The notes under the pieces: model-generated
Database searches by the model: none
What the model was told of the DNA's origin: nothing
What the model saw: only the letters and a program-made list of their open reading frames with translations
Shown: positions 28,555-35,383 of the stretch, piece by piece
How positions within the stretch are numbered: position 1 is the stretch's first letter
How the letters are laid out: the number at the start of each line of letters is the position of its first letter
DNA from: Lachnospira sp.
GTDB taxonomy: Bacteria; Bacillota; Clostridia; Lachnospirales; Lachnospiraceae
DNA length: 64,000 nt
Direction of reading: 5' to 3'
Assembly: GCA_015057605.1 (NCBI GenBank)
Contig: SVDX01000008.1
Coordinates: forward strand, 1 to 64,000
Program-made: the position numbers and the translations under genes

Positions 28555-29677
28555 AACAGCTTTAATTGGCTTTGGTGGAATGGGAAGAAAATATGTGGAA
28601 ATGATTATGGCAGGTAAGGTAGCTAATATGAGCTTAGTTGGCGTAGTTGCAAGACATGACGAGGCTCGAGCGCATTTGGCATCATTAGTAGAAAAATACC
28701 CGAACGCACCAAAGGTAGCTGTATACGAAAGTGAAGATGCTATGTTTGAAAATGCTTCTGACTATGATGCGATAATTATCGTAACACCGCATAAAACGCA
28801 TGAAAGCATTGCACTTAGAGCATTTAAGCTAAAAAAACACGTAATGTGTGACAAACCAGCAGGCGCAACTATTGGAGAGGCAATGCGAATGAGTGAGGCT
28901 TCAAAACAGGCAGACTGCATATATGGAATGATATTTCATCAGCGCCTGTATCCAAAATATAACAAAATTAAGGAATTGCTTAATAATGGCGAGCTTGGAA
29001 AGCTAAGCAGAATAATGCTTGTGAACTCAAGATATTTTAGAACTAAGCATTATCATGATTCTGGTAGCTGGCGAAGCAGCTTTAGTGGTGAAGGCGGTGG
29101 AGCGCTTATCAATCAGGGTGCACACATCCTTGATATCTGGCAATGGCTTTTTGGTATGCCAAAAACAGTATACGCAGATATACCATTTGGTAAATACAAC
29201 GATTTTGAGGTAGATGACGAAGCCACCATAATGATGAGATATGCAGATGACTTAACTGCGGTATTTATGCTTACAACTGGCGAGGCAATATGGCAGGAGC
29301 ACCTTGAAATAACGGGCACAAAGGGAAAAATTCTATTAGAGGATGATAAGCTTTGCATCTACAGATATAGCGTAGACTCAAATGAATATATAAAAAATGC
29401 GGATACGAACTCAAGAGAAGGCCTTAGCTACGAAGAAGAAGTAATCCAATTTGAAAAGGCAATAGAGCCATATGAGCCTATGCTTTACAATTTTGCAGAG
29501 GCAGTTATTAACAACGATCCGACACAATTAATAGCACCAGGAAGTGAAGCAGTTAATCAATTAATGCTAACAAATGCAGCATATTATTCAGCATGGTTAG
29601 GAGAAAATGTAGAGCTTCCAATAGACGAAAATAAATATGACAGGCTATTAAAGGAAGCCTGCCAAAGAGAAAATTAA
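28541..29677 (+). CDS. Gfo/Idh/MocA family oxidoreductase
   Basis: This protein of about 378 residues has the nucleotide loop LIGFGGMGRKYVEMI near its start and the catalytic motif HVMCDKPAG near residue 102, as in NAD(P)-dependent sugar oxidoreductases and dehydratases. GGGALINQGAHILDIWQWLFG is the conserved substrate-binding region, here cited by its opening GGGALINQGAHI. The start could be ATG 28541 or GTG 28532; AAAGGA at 28524-28529 serves either. It converges with the NUDIX gene, overlapping it by 4 bp at the stops. Sugar specificity is not visible. Confidence 0.82.
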   Translation: MAIIKTALIGFGGMGRKYVEMIMAGKVANMSLVGVVARHDEARAHLASLVEKYPNAPKVAVYESEDAMFENASDYDAIIIVTPHKTHESIALRAFKLKKHVMCDKPAGATIGEAMRMSEASKQADCIYGMIFHQRLYPKYNKIKELLNNGELGKLSRIMLVNSRYFRTKHYHDSGSWRSSFSGEGGGALINQGAHILDIWQWLFGMPKTVYADIPFGKYNDFEVDDEATIMMRYADDLTAVFMLTTGEAIWQEHLEITGTKGKILLEDDKLCIYRYSVDSNEYIKNADTNSREGLSYEEEVIQFEKAIEPYEPMLYNFAEAVINNDPTQLIAPGSEAVNQLMLTNAAYYSAWLGENVELPIDENKYDRLLKEACQREN

Positions 29678-30132
29678 TCAAATGAGAGGGCGCTGCCTAA
29701 AAGGTGGTCGCCCTTATATTCTAATTTGAGCCTGAAAAATGGGGCATCTTCAAGCAAAAGCTTTAAGAAAATCTTATCGCCTTCCCATAAAGGAAGTGAA
29801 AGCATTTCACTTTTTTTAACCCATTCTAAATTACCTTCATCGCAGGCAATTTGTTCACCGCTAAATTCATCAGCTGTAAAAAGATACATAGTTTCATCTT
29901 CATAAATATCACTTATAAAATCAATAATGCCACGTAATTTGTAGGATAAAAGCGTATAGCCAGTTTCTTCCAAAACCTCGCGGCATATACATTCTTCAGG
30001 CGTTTCGCCTTCTAAAAAATGCCCGCCTACGCCAATCCATTTATCCTTATTAGCATCATTTTCCTTTTTAGTACGATGTAGCATAAGATACGAATCATCT
30101 TTTTCTATATAGCATAATGTAGTAGCTTTCAT
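29674..30132 (-). CDS. NUDIX hydrolase (MutT-like)
   Basis: This 152-residue protein has a complete Nudix box from GGHFLEGETPEEC to REVLEETGY (about residues 34-57), which binds the metal and the nucleotide-type diphosphate. Short MutT-like members of this kind often clean 8-oxo-dGTP. I start at ATG 30132 with GAGGAAGG before it. The start overlaps the stop of the VanZ-like gene by 4 bp as ATGA, so translation is coupled. Confidence 0.85.
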   Translation of the reverse strand: MKATTLCYIEKDDSYLMLHRTKKENDANKDKWIGVGGHFLEGETPEECICREVLEETGYTLLSYKLRGIIDFISDIYEDETMYLFTADEFSGEQIACDEGNLEWVKKSEMLSLPLWEGDKIFLKLLLEDAPFFRLKLEYKGDHLLGSALSFD

Positions 30133-30560
30133 TGCGCCTTCCTCTTTCTTAGTTTCCCTATAATTATACATGCAATCAGCCCAAAGCATATTCCAACGGT
30201 GTCAATCAGCACATCCGTTACACAGCCAACTCTCCCTGGGACGTAAAGCTGATGTATCTCATCGCTTATTGCAAATATCACACAAAATGCAAATGCGATA
30301 ATGCGGGCTTTATTAATCTTGCCAAGGGCAAGCACTGCGGACATATACAAAAGCGCATACTCAGTCATATGTGCAAGCTTTCTTACCGGAAATTGAATTG
30401 ATGCCGGCTCAAGTTCAAGACCAAAAATGTCAAGAAATGCGCAAATCCACTCGCAAACCATATAGCTTAGCGAGCCGGACTCGGCACCTTCACCAGCCGA
30501 AAATCCAAATATAATAAACATCATAATAATTAGTGGTAGGGTTCTAAGTAGGGGTTTCAT
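30129..30560 (-). CDS. VanZ-like membrane protein
   Basis: This 143-residue protein has about four membrane segments and the VanZ-like landmarks: IIFGFSAGEGAESGSLS in the first loop, KLAHMTEYALLY in the middle and SDEIHQLYVPGRVG before the last segment. VanZ relatives are linked to glycopeptide tolerance in a few species, but most have no known role. AAAGGAG precedes the ATG at 30560. It is the middle gene of a three-gene unit. Confidence 0.85.
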   Translation of the reverse strand: MKPLLRTLPLIIMMFIIFGFSAGEGAESGSLSYMVCEWICAFLDIFGLELEPASIQFPVRKLAHMTEYALLYMSAVLALGKINKARIIAFAFCVIFAISDEIHQLYVPGRVGCVTDVLIDTVGICFGLIACIIIGKLRKRKAQ

Positions 30561-30990
30561 TTGGGGGCTCCTTTGATGTTTTTTTATTGGTATTAAGCGC
30601 ATGTAGAGCGTTGTAATATGAAATCATTCTATTTAAATGTTGACTTTCATTATTTTTAATAGACTCTATAAGCTCAGCTCTTTTTCGATACAATGTTCTT
30701 TCCGGAACATCAAGCTTTTGTGAAATTTCATATATTGGGGTATCCTCGCGAACATATGACAAAAAATCTACTGTTCTATACAAGTTTTCCTTTGGATAAG
30801 AGGTGAATGCAGTATGACAATCATTGCAGTACATGCGCTGATTATTGTGAGTGCAACCATTTTTCTTAATATTTTGGGAAGAGCAGGTTGGACATATATT
30901 ATAGTCTGCTGATTTAATAGCTTGTTTCTTGGCTTCAATCATAGAATCAAGTTTTTCTTTGTCTTCATTACTAAGTTTTCTGTTAGCCAT
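30544..30990 (-). CDS. Zinc-ribbon and helix-turn-helix protein
   Basis: This 148-residue protein begins with a charged helix and then a zinc ribbon, CPTC at about residues 33-36 and CNDC near 55-58, like those at the start of transposases. A helix-turn-helix-like stretch follows: DTPIYEISQKLDVPERTLY. No transposase catalytic domain is present, so it is either a captured transposase head or a DNA-binding regulator. GGAG lies 8 bases before the ATG at 30990. It heads the zinc-ribbon, VanZ, NUDIX unit, and a perfect inverted repeat covers its -35 element, so self-regulation is possible. Confidence 0.6.
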   Translation of the reverse strand: MANRKLSNEDKEKLDSMIEAKKQAIKSADYNICPTCSSQNIKKNGCTHNNQRMYCNDCHTAFTSYPKENLYRTVDFLSYVREDTPIYEISQKLDVPERTLYRKRAELIESIKNNESQHLNRMISYYNALHALNTNKKTSKEPPNETPT

Positions 30991-31018
30991 AAAATGTCTC
31001 CAATTGTTAAATGTTATG

Positions 31019-31070
31019 AGTATAAACATATTTTATCACGATTACAAAAAACTACAAGTTTTTTGTAATC
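31019..31070 (-). promoter_or_regulatory. Promoter with a 31-bp perfect inverted repeat over the -35
   Basis: On the minus strand TTGTAA (31047-31042), 17 bp and TATACT (31024-31019) form the promoter of the zinc-ribbon gene. GATTACAAAAAACT (31040-31053) and AGTTTTTTGTAATC (31057-31070) are perfect 14-bp arms around ACA, and the left arm contains the -35. Because both flanking genes point away, it is unlikely to be a terminator; an operator fits better. Confidence 0.6.
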
Positions 31071-31124
31071 ACGAGCACATTTTTGCGAGGTCATTAAATT
31101 TTACATGCCACACCAGCAATTCAC

Positions 31125-31157
31125 TTGACAAAGTGCCAAACGAATTGCTAATATAAT
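31125..31157 (+). promoter_or_regulatory. Promoter with wide spacing before the accessory island
   Basis: TTGACA (31125-31130) and TATAAT (31152-31157) are both perfect but 21 bp apart, too far for an unaided vegetative promoter. CTTGACAAA at 31124-31132 matches the Spo0A box TTYGACAAA at 8 of 9 positions. The same 21-bp layout occurs at the spoIIE-like gene. An alternative is a plain promoter using GCTAAT at 31147. Confidence 0.4.
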
Positions 31158-31213
31158 TATATAGTAAAAAGATCAAGATATTGTGGATAGATTAAAACGA
31201 AAGAAGGATTAAT

Positions 31214-31792
31214 ATGGAAACACGAGGAATGTTATATCATCTGGTTAGAATGAATAGCCTGCAGGTTATATTATGTCGAGATGGTCAGGAAGAGTGTCTG
31301 GCTGATAATGTAGGATCTTTAATTGAAAAAGGTTATAGTGCTGAGTGGATTGCAGATATATTAGAGATTCCTATATCAAGAATAGAGAAGATTGTAGCAT
31401 CCAAAAGAGTAGTTATGAGAGATTTTAGAGACGATGATACCTTAAGCTCTAGTATCATAGAGAAAGGACAAAAAGAGTGTTTAGAAAGAAATATATCACT
31501 ATTTTTAAAGAAGGGATTTGTACCAGAGTGGATTGTCAGTACTTTAGAGATTTCTCGCGAAATAGTAGAGAGCGTGATGTCTAAAGAGGTAAAGGATATG
31601 ACAGAATTTAGTCTAACCAATAGTGCTATACAAAAGAAGAGAGAGGAAGAACTGAAAAAAGATATAGAATTTCTTATGGAAAAGGGTGTTGATGATATAG
31701 AGTGGATGGCTTCGGCGTTGGATGTTACTGAAGGAGAAGTACTAGATGTTATAGAGAAGATGGGAATAGATGGGCTTGATGAAATTCTATAA
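31214..31792 (+). CDS. Unknown protein with three helical repeats
   Basis: I do not recognise this 192-residue protein. It contains three copies of a repeat of about 38 residues (27-63, 88-124, 145-182), spaced about 58 to 61 apart. Each has a charged start, a DNVGSLIEKG-like helix, then an E-W-I/M pair and a short second helix: SAEWIADILEI, VPEWIVSTLEI, DIEWMASALDV. Each looks like a helix-turn-helix or a protein-binding helical hairpin. AAGGA precedes the ATG. It is the first gene of the island, 39 bp before the ORF6N gene. A DNA-binding or bait-like role is a guess. Confidence 0.55.
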   Translation: METRGMLYHLVRMNSLQVILCRDGQEECLADNVGSLIEKGYSAEWIADILEIPISRIEKIVASKRVVMRDFRDDDTLSSSIIEKGQKECLERNISLFLKKGFVPEWIVSTLEISREIVESVMSKEVKDMTEFSLTNSAIQKKREEELKKDIEFLMEKGVDDIEWMASALDVTEGEVLDVIEKMGIDGLDEIL

Positions 31793-31831
31793 CGGGAAAC
31801 CAAAAGACGGACTAATGATTGGAGGAATGTT

Positions 31832-32875
31832 ATGGCAGAAGGTACAGAGGTTGCTATTGTTTCAGAGGAGGCTTTGCATAATAAGATATACAGCATTCGT
31901 GGATATAAAGTGATGCTAGATTTTGAGCTTGCAGAAATATATGGATATGAAACAAAGAATTTTAATCGACAAGTGAAAAATAATGCTGCAAAATTTGAAG
32001 GCGAAGATTTTATGTTTCGACTTACAGACGAAGAACTCAAAGAACTTTTAAGGTGCAAAAATTGCACCTTAAACAGAGGAGAAGGTCGAGGCAGGCATGT
32101 GAAGTATAATCCATATGCTTTTACAGAGCAAGGAATCTATATGCTTATGACAGTGCTTAGAGGAGAACTTGCAATAAAGCAGAGTAGAGCATTGATTCGT
32201 ACTTTTAAGAATATGAAAGACTATATAATTGATAATCGAGAACTAATTGTACAAAGAGAGTACATTCAGCTTTCTATGCAGACTGCAGAAAATGTACGAG
32301 ATATTTCAAAATTAAAATCAGATATAGGTTCTATTGAAAAACAGATGAGTGATGTAATGGATCAACTTAGTGATGTTGTTACAAAGTCTGATTTGGCAGA
32401 TATGATGAACAGTTTTGTTGATGATGAGGATAATGGTTGGTTGATGTATAACACAAAGTATTGTACTGCAGATTTAGCATATTCAGAGGTATATGCGCAA
32501 GCAAAGAAAACAATTTATGTGGTAGACAATTACATTGGCTTACGCACATTGGTGCTACTAAAAAATGCTCCCATTGGTGTTGATATAACTCTTTTTAGCG
32601 ATAATGTTGGTGGTAAATTACATAGTATCGAGTATAAGGATTTTTGTACGGAATATCCGTCAATCAAAATGACACTTAAAAAGGCTGGTGGAATATATCA
32701 TGACAGATTTATTGTTCTTGATTATGGGACGGATGATGAAAGGATTTTCCTATGTGGTGCTTCTTCTAAGGATGCAGGTGCAAGAGTAACAAGTATTGTA
32801 GAAGATTATGGTACAGGTAAATATAAGATATTGATTGATAAGTTATTAAAAAATTCAAATCTAACACTTACGTAG
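31832..32875 (+). CDS. ORF6N-domain protein with a PLD-like C-terminus
   Basis: The first 105 residues are an ORF6N domain (LHNKIYSIRGYKVMLDFELA, then YNPYAFTEQGIYMLMTV), which in phages and their relatives binds DNA as an antirepressor. A coiled coil (about 138-190) follows, then a phospholipase-D-like domain with YHDRFIVLD (His290) and LCGASSKDAG near 308, as in known ORF6N fusions. With one HxR site only, it may act as a dimer or be inactive. A perfect inverted repeat of 11-bp arms lies inside the gene at 32048-32072. GGAGG precedes the ATG. Confidence 0.8.
   Translation: MAEGTEVAIVSEEALHNKIYSIRGYKVMLDFELAEIYGYETKNFNRQVKNNAAKFEGEDFMFRLTDEELKELLRCKNCTLNRGEGRGRHVKYNPYAFTEQGIYMLMTVLRGELAIKQSRALIRTFKNMKDYIIDNRELIVQREYIQLSMQTAENVRDISKLKSDIGSIEKQMSDVMDQLSDVVTKSDLADMMNSFVDDEDNGWLMYNTKYCTADLAYSEVYAQAKKTIYVVDNYIGLRTLVLLKNAPIGVDITLFSDNVGGKLHSIEYKDFCTEYPSIKMTLKKAGGIYHDRFIVLDYGTDDERIFLCGASSKDAGARVTSIVEDYGTGKYKILIDKLLKNSNLTLT
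32048..32072. repeat. 25-bp inverted repeat inside the ORF6N gene
   Basis: TTAAGGTGCAA (32048-32058) and TTGCACCTTAA (32062-32072) are perfect arms around AAA. A near copy lies at 32883-32907 and differs at 3 of 25 positions. Confidence 0.7.
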
Positions 32876-32882
32876 TAGAAAC

Positions 32883-32907
32883 TTGAGGTGCAAAAATTTC
32901 ACCTCAA
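32883..32907. repeat. 25-bp inverted repeat after the ORF6N gene
   Basis: TTGAGGTG (32883-32890) and CACCTCAA (32900-32907) are the arms of a hairpin that matches the repeat inside the gene at 22 of 25 positions. It lies 8 bp after the stop. There is no clear T run, so a terminator role is doubtful. Confidence 0.65.
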
Positions 32908-32934
32908 ATTATATGTTAATGAAAGGAGATTTTT

Positions 32935-34374
32935 ATGGGATCATTTGCAGGAATTATAAGAGAAAAAGGAAGCTTTATACCAGAAGAAAAGAAAGAAGAA
33001 CTTGGATTACGTATGAAAGAATTGTTTCATCGTAGTGGTATGATGCATACTGTAAAATTCAGTTTGCATGGAAAAAATATTTATCTTTTAAAAGATGTAG
33101 AAGTGGAAGACAATAGAATATTTGCATGGTATAACTATTTTGAAGAGGATAGCTGGGAAGTTGCTGGATTTGATTATAAAGAATGTAGAGTTTATAGTGA
33201 AAAAGTTGGAGGAAGATATTTTGTAAAAGCAGTTATTGCAGCATATATTCTTCAAGAATTATATACACAGGGAACGACAATGGTGTATATAGATAATAAC
33301 GTGATAAAAGGATATGGCTATGTGTCATGGATTAATTATCTTTTCAACGAAAAGTATCATATAAAGAACTATGATGCGTGGAAGCTTTTTGAAATGTGTC
33401 ATTATGAAGATGATAATATAATAGAAGGTGATGAATGGTTCGATTTTGGAGATAAGTATAATGGGTTCCTTGCGCAGCTTGAAATTAGCGCAGTTCAAAA
33501 TGGATATAAAAAAACTCTGGAAATGTATGATTACAAACAGGATAAAGAAGATTCAAATATGGAGAAAATGCTATATAATATATTAAGTAATAGTGTAATA
33601 GAAATGGAAAAATTTAAAAATACCTGTCCTATGAATAGGGATGAACAGCTTAATATGATAATAGATAGTATTAGAAATTATGATAATATAAGAGATTTAA
33701 TAAAAGAATATAAAGCGCTTGATTTAGGTTTGATAAGTATATCAATAGTAGGCGTGAATGCTTTTATTGTAAAAGTCATAGCAGAATTATATGAAGTGGA
33801 TTTTTGGGATTTGTGGGATAAGGTAAAGGATATTGCAAAAAGAAGCTCAATTTTTGAAGAGTTGCCGTATTATTTATTGCCATTATCTACGGAAAAATTT
33901 TTTAAGAAGTCTCCAGATGATATGATTTATTATTGGAATGAGGGAGAAGAGTGGAATTTTTCTGAGGATGTTAAGGTATGGTTTTCTGAATTAAAAGAAA
34001 AATTTGATGAATTAATGGCTGCAGATTATAAGCAAGAAAATCTGATAAAATATGTTTTTGAATTATTATACGAAGCAAATTGTGAATATTACGGTATATA
34101 TGCTTTTAATACATTCTTTGAAGAAAGCATTGATAATATCAATGATAAAAGGTATCAGGTGTTATGGAAGATGTTTGGTGATATGATTAATAACCCTGAA
34201 TTAAAAGAGACCGGTAAGGCTATATACAAAGACGGAGATAAAGAAAAAGGGCTTTATAGTAGTTGGTTATTTATAGAGGAGAATGATAAAAATAATATTG
34301 CAAGAGCAACATTGAAGAGATATTTAGCATTACTTGCCAATAAAGAGTTGAGAGCTAAGGTGTTTGGCTTTTAG
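32935..34374 (+). CDS. Unknown 479-residue protein
   Basis: I do not recognise this protein. It has no signal peptide and no membrane segment, is rich in Tyr, Trp, Glu and Lys, and looks mostly helical after residue 200. The N-terminal part contains short strand-like segments (KNIYLLKDVEVEDNRIFAWY). No nuclease, ATPase or NAD motif is visible. AAAGGAG gives it a good ribosome site. It lies between the ORF6N gene and the zeta-like gene on the same strand, so it may belong to the same system. A charged, aromatic-rich make-up is common in phage-defence and toxin proteins but proves nothing. Confidence 0.55.
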   Translation: MGSFAGIIREKGSFIPEEKKEELGLRMKELFHRSGMMHTVKFSLHGKNIYLLKDVEVEDNRIFAWYNYFEEDSWEVAGFDYKECRVYSEKVGGRYFVKAVIAAYILQELYTQGTTMVYIDNNVIKGYGYVSWINYLFNEKYHIKNYDAWKLFEMCHYEDDNIIEGDEWFDFGDKYNGFLAQLEISAVQNGYKKTLEMYDYKQDKEDSNMEKMLYNILSNSVIEMEKFKNTCPMNRDEQLNMIIDSIRNYDNIRDLIKEYKALDLGLISISIVGVNAFIVKVIAELYEVDFWDLWDKVKDIAKRSSIFEELPYYLLPLSTEKFFKKSPDDMIYYWNEGEEWNFSEDVKVWFSELKEKFDELMAADYKQENLIKYVFELLYEANCEYYGIYAFNTFFEESIDNINDKRYQVLWKMFGDMINNPELKETGKAIYKDGDKEKGLYSSWLFIEENDKNNIARATLKRYLALLANKELRAKVFGF

Positions 34375-34392
34375 GAAGAGAGATGAAAACGT

Positions 34393-35193
34393 ATGAAAAA
34401 AGATATTATGACTTTAACAGGTGAGTATATTAACGCTGATGATATAAAGAAAGAATTACAGTGTGGCGATATGGAAGCGGCTCAAATTGCAACAGCTAAG
34501 AGAGAGGAACTTTTATCAAAAGGTGAAAGCTTCACTTTTGAGACAGTTTTATCGTCTCGCAGAAATTTAGAATTATTACAAAGGGCAAGCAGAGCAGGGT
34601 ATTATATTAAATGCTGTTATATGCTGACTGCATCTCCAGATATTAATGTGCAAAGAGTATTTGTTCGTGTGAAAAATGGTGGACATGATGTACCGGTAGA
34701 TAAAATACATTCTCGTTATCATAAGTGTTTAAAATTAGTACCTGAGTTAATCGATGTTTGTGATGATATAAGTATTTTTGATAACACACGACAGCCATAT
34801 ATGATATTTAGCAAGAAAAAGGATGAAAGCAACATATATGAGTTTGATATATGGGAAAGAAAACAGATTGAGAAATTGATTGGAACAGATAAAGACGAGA
34901 CCAATCCAATATTTAAAAGATTTGTAATCAATGATGATGCTACATGTGAGGCGCTTTTAGCAGCTTTAGAAGAAGCAGAAAAAAGACCTATTGTAAAAAA
35001 GTCGGGTCCTAGTAGTTATGAAAGAGGAAAAGAATTATTAGCTATGCGTTATGGTAGTGATAATCCATTCAAACCTGTTAGTAAAGAAGAAATTTATGCG
35101 AAACTAGAAGAATCGAGAGCTTGCTTTGAGAGAGGTGAGTATAAGGAGTTTGATGAAGCAATAGATGAAATAAGACAGAAGTATGACTTGTAA
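34393..35193 (+). CDS. Zeta-toxin-like protein without the P-loop, with an antitoxin-like tail
   Basis: Residues 10-190 follow the zeta-toxin kinase fold after its P-loop: EYINADDIKKEL, FTFETVLSS (47-55), RVKNGGHDVP (92-101), RYHKCLKLVPELI and DISIFDNT. Zeta kinases phosphorylate cell-wall sugar precursors. The GxxGxGKS loop that should come 20-30 residues before NADD is absent, because the protein starts MKKDIMTLTGEYINADD. The last 40 residues (EEIYAKLEESRACFERGEY, then FDEAIDEIRQKYDL) look like small type II antitoxins. It may be a dead kinase used as an antitoxin or binder. Only a weak GGAAGAGAG lies before the ATG. Confidence 0.6.
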   Translation: MKKDIMTLTGEYINADDIKKELQCGDMEAAQIATAKREELLSKGESFTFETVLSSRRNLELLQRASRAGYYIKCCYMLTASPDINVQRVFVRVKNGGHDVPVDKIHSRYHKCLKLVPELIDVCDDISIFDNTRQPYMIFSKKKDESNIYEFDIWERKQIEKLIGTDKDETNPIFKRFVINDDATCEALLAALEEAEKRPIVKKSGPSSYERGKELLAMRYGSDNPFKPVSKEEIYAKLEESRACFERGEYKEFDEAIDEIRQKYDL

Positions 35194-35224
35194 CTAAATA
35201 TAAAAATGTGATAGGAGTGATACT

Positions 35225-35275
35225 ATGAAGAGTTTCAAAGAGAGCTTAAAGGAAAAAAGAGAGAAACGTTTCTAT
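35225..35275 (+). pseudogene. Possible truncated gene start (remnant)
   Basis: TAGGAG lies 7 bases before an ATG that opens MKSFKESLKEKREKRFY, a normal-looking gene start 31 bp after the zeta-like gene. After about 17 codons the frame runs into a 49-base pyrimidine-only stretch (from about 35268) and then into the antisense of mfd, so the rest is not believable. It may be the head of a lost island gene, cut off where the island meets mfd. It could also be chance. Confidence 0.35.
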
Positions 35276-35316
35276 TCTTCTTTCTTTTCTATTCTCTTCT
35301 TTTCTTCTTTCTTCTC

Positions 35317-35357
35317 GTCGCAAACACCCGCAATGCGGGTGTTTGCGACCGAAATTT
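35317..35357 (+). terminator. 33-base perfect palindrome and terminator
   Basis: GTCGCAAACACCCGCA (35317-35332) and its exact complement (35334-35349) flank a single A, then CGAAATTTTT follows. The stem is much stronger and more GC-rich than anything nearby. It can end island transcription on the plus strand and stands between the island and the end of mfd. Confidence 0.7.
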
Positions 35358-35383
35358 TTGGGTGTATAGACGGTTTGAATAAT

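Noticed and set aside
31333..32067. 244-codon minus-strand frame opposite the two first island genes
   Set aside because: It is Ser- and Ile-rich as expected for a shadow of the real plus-strand genes, with no ribosome site.
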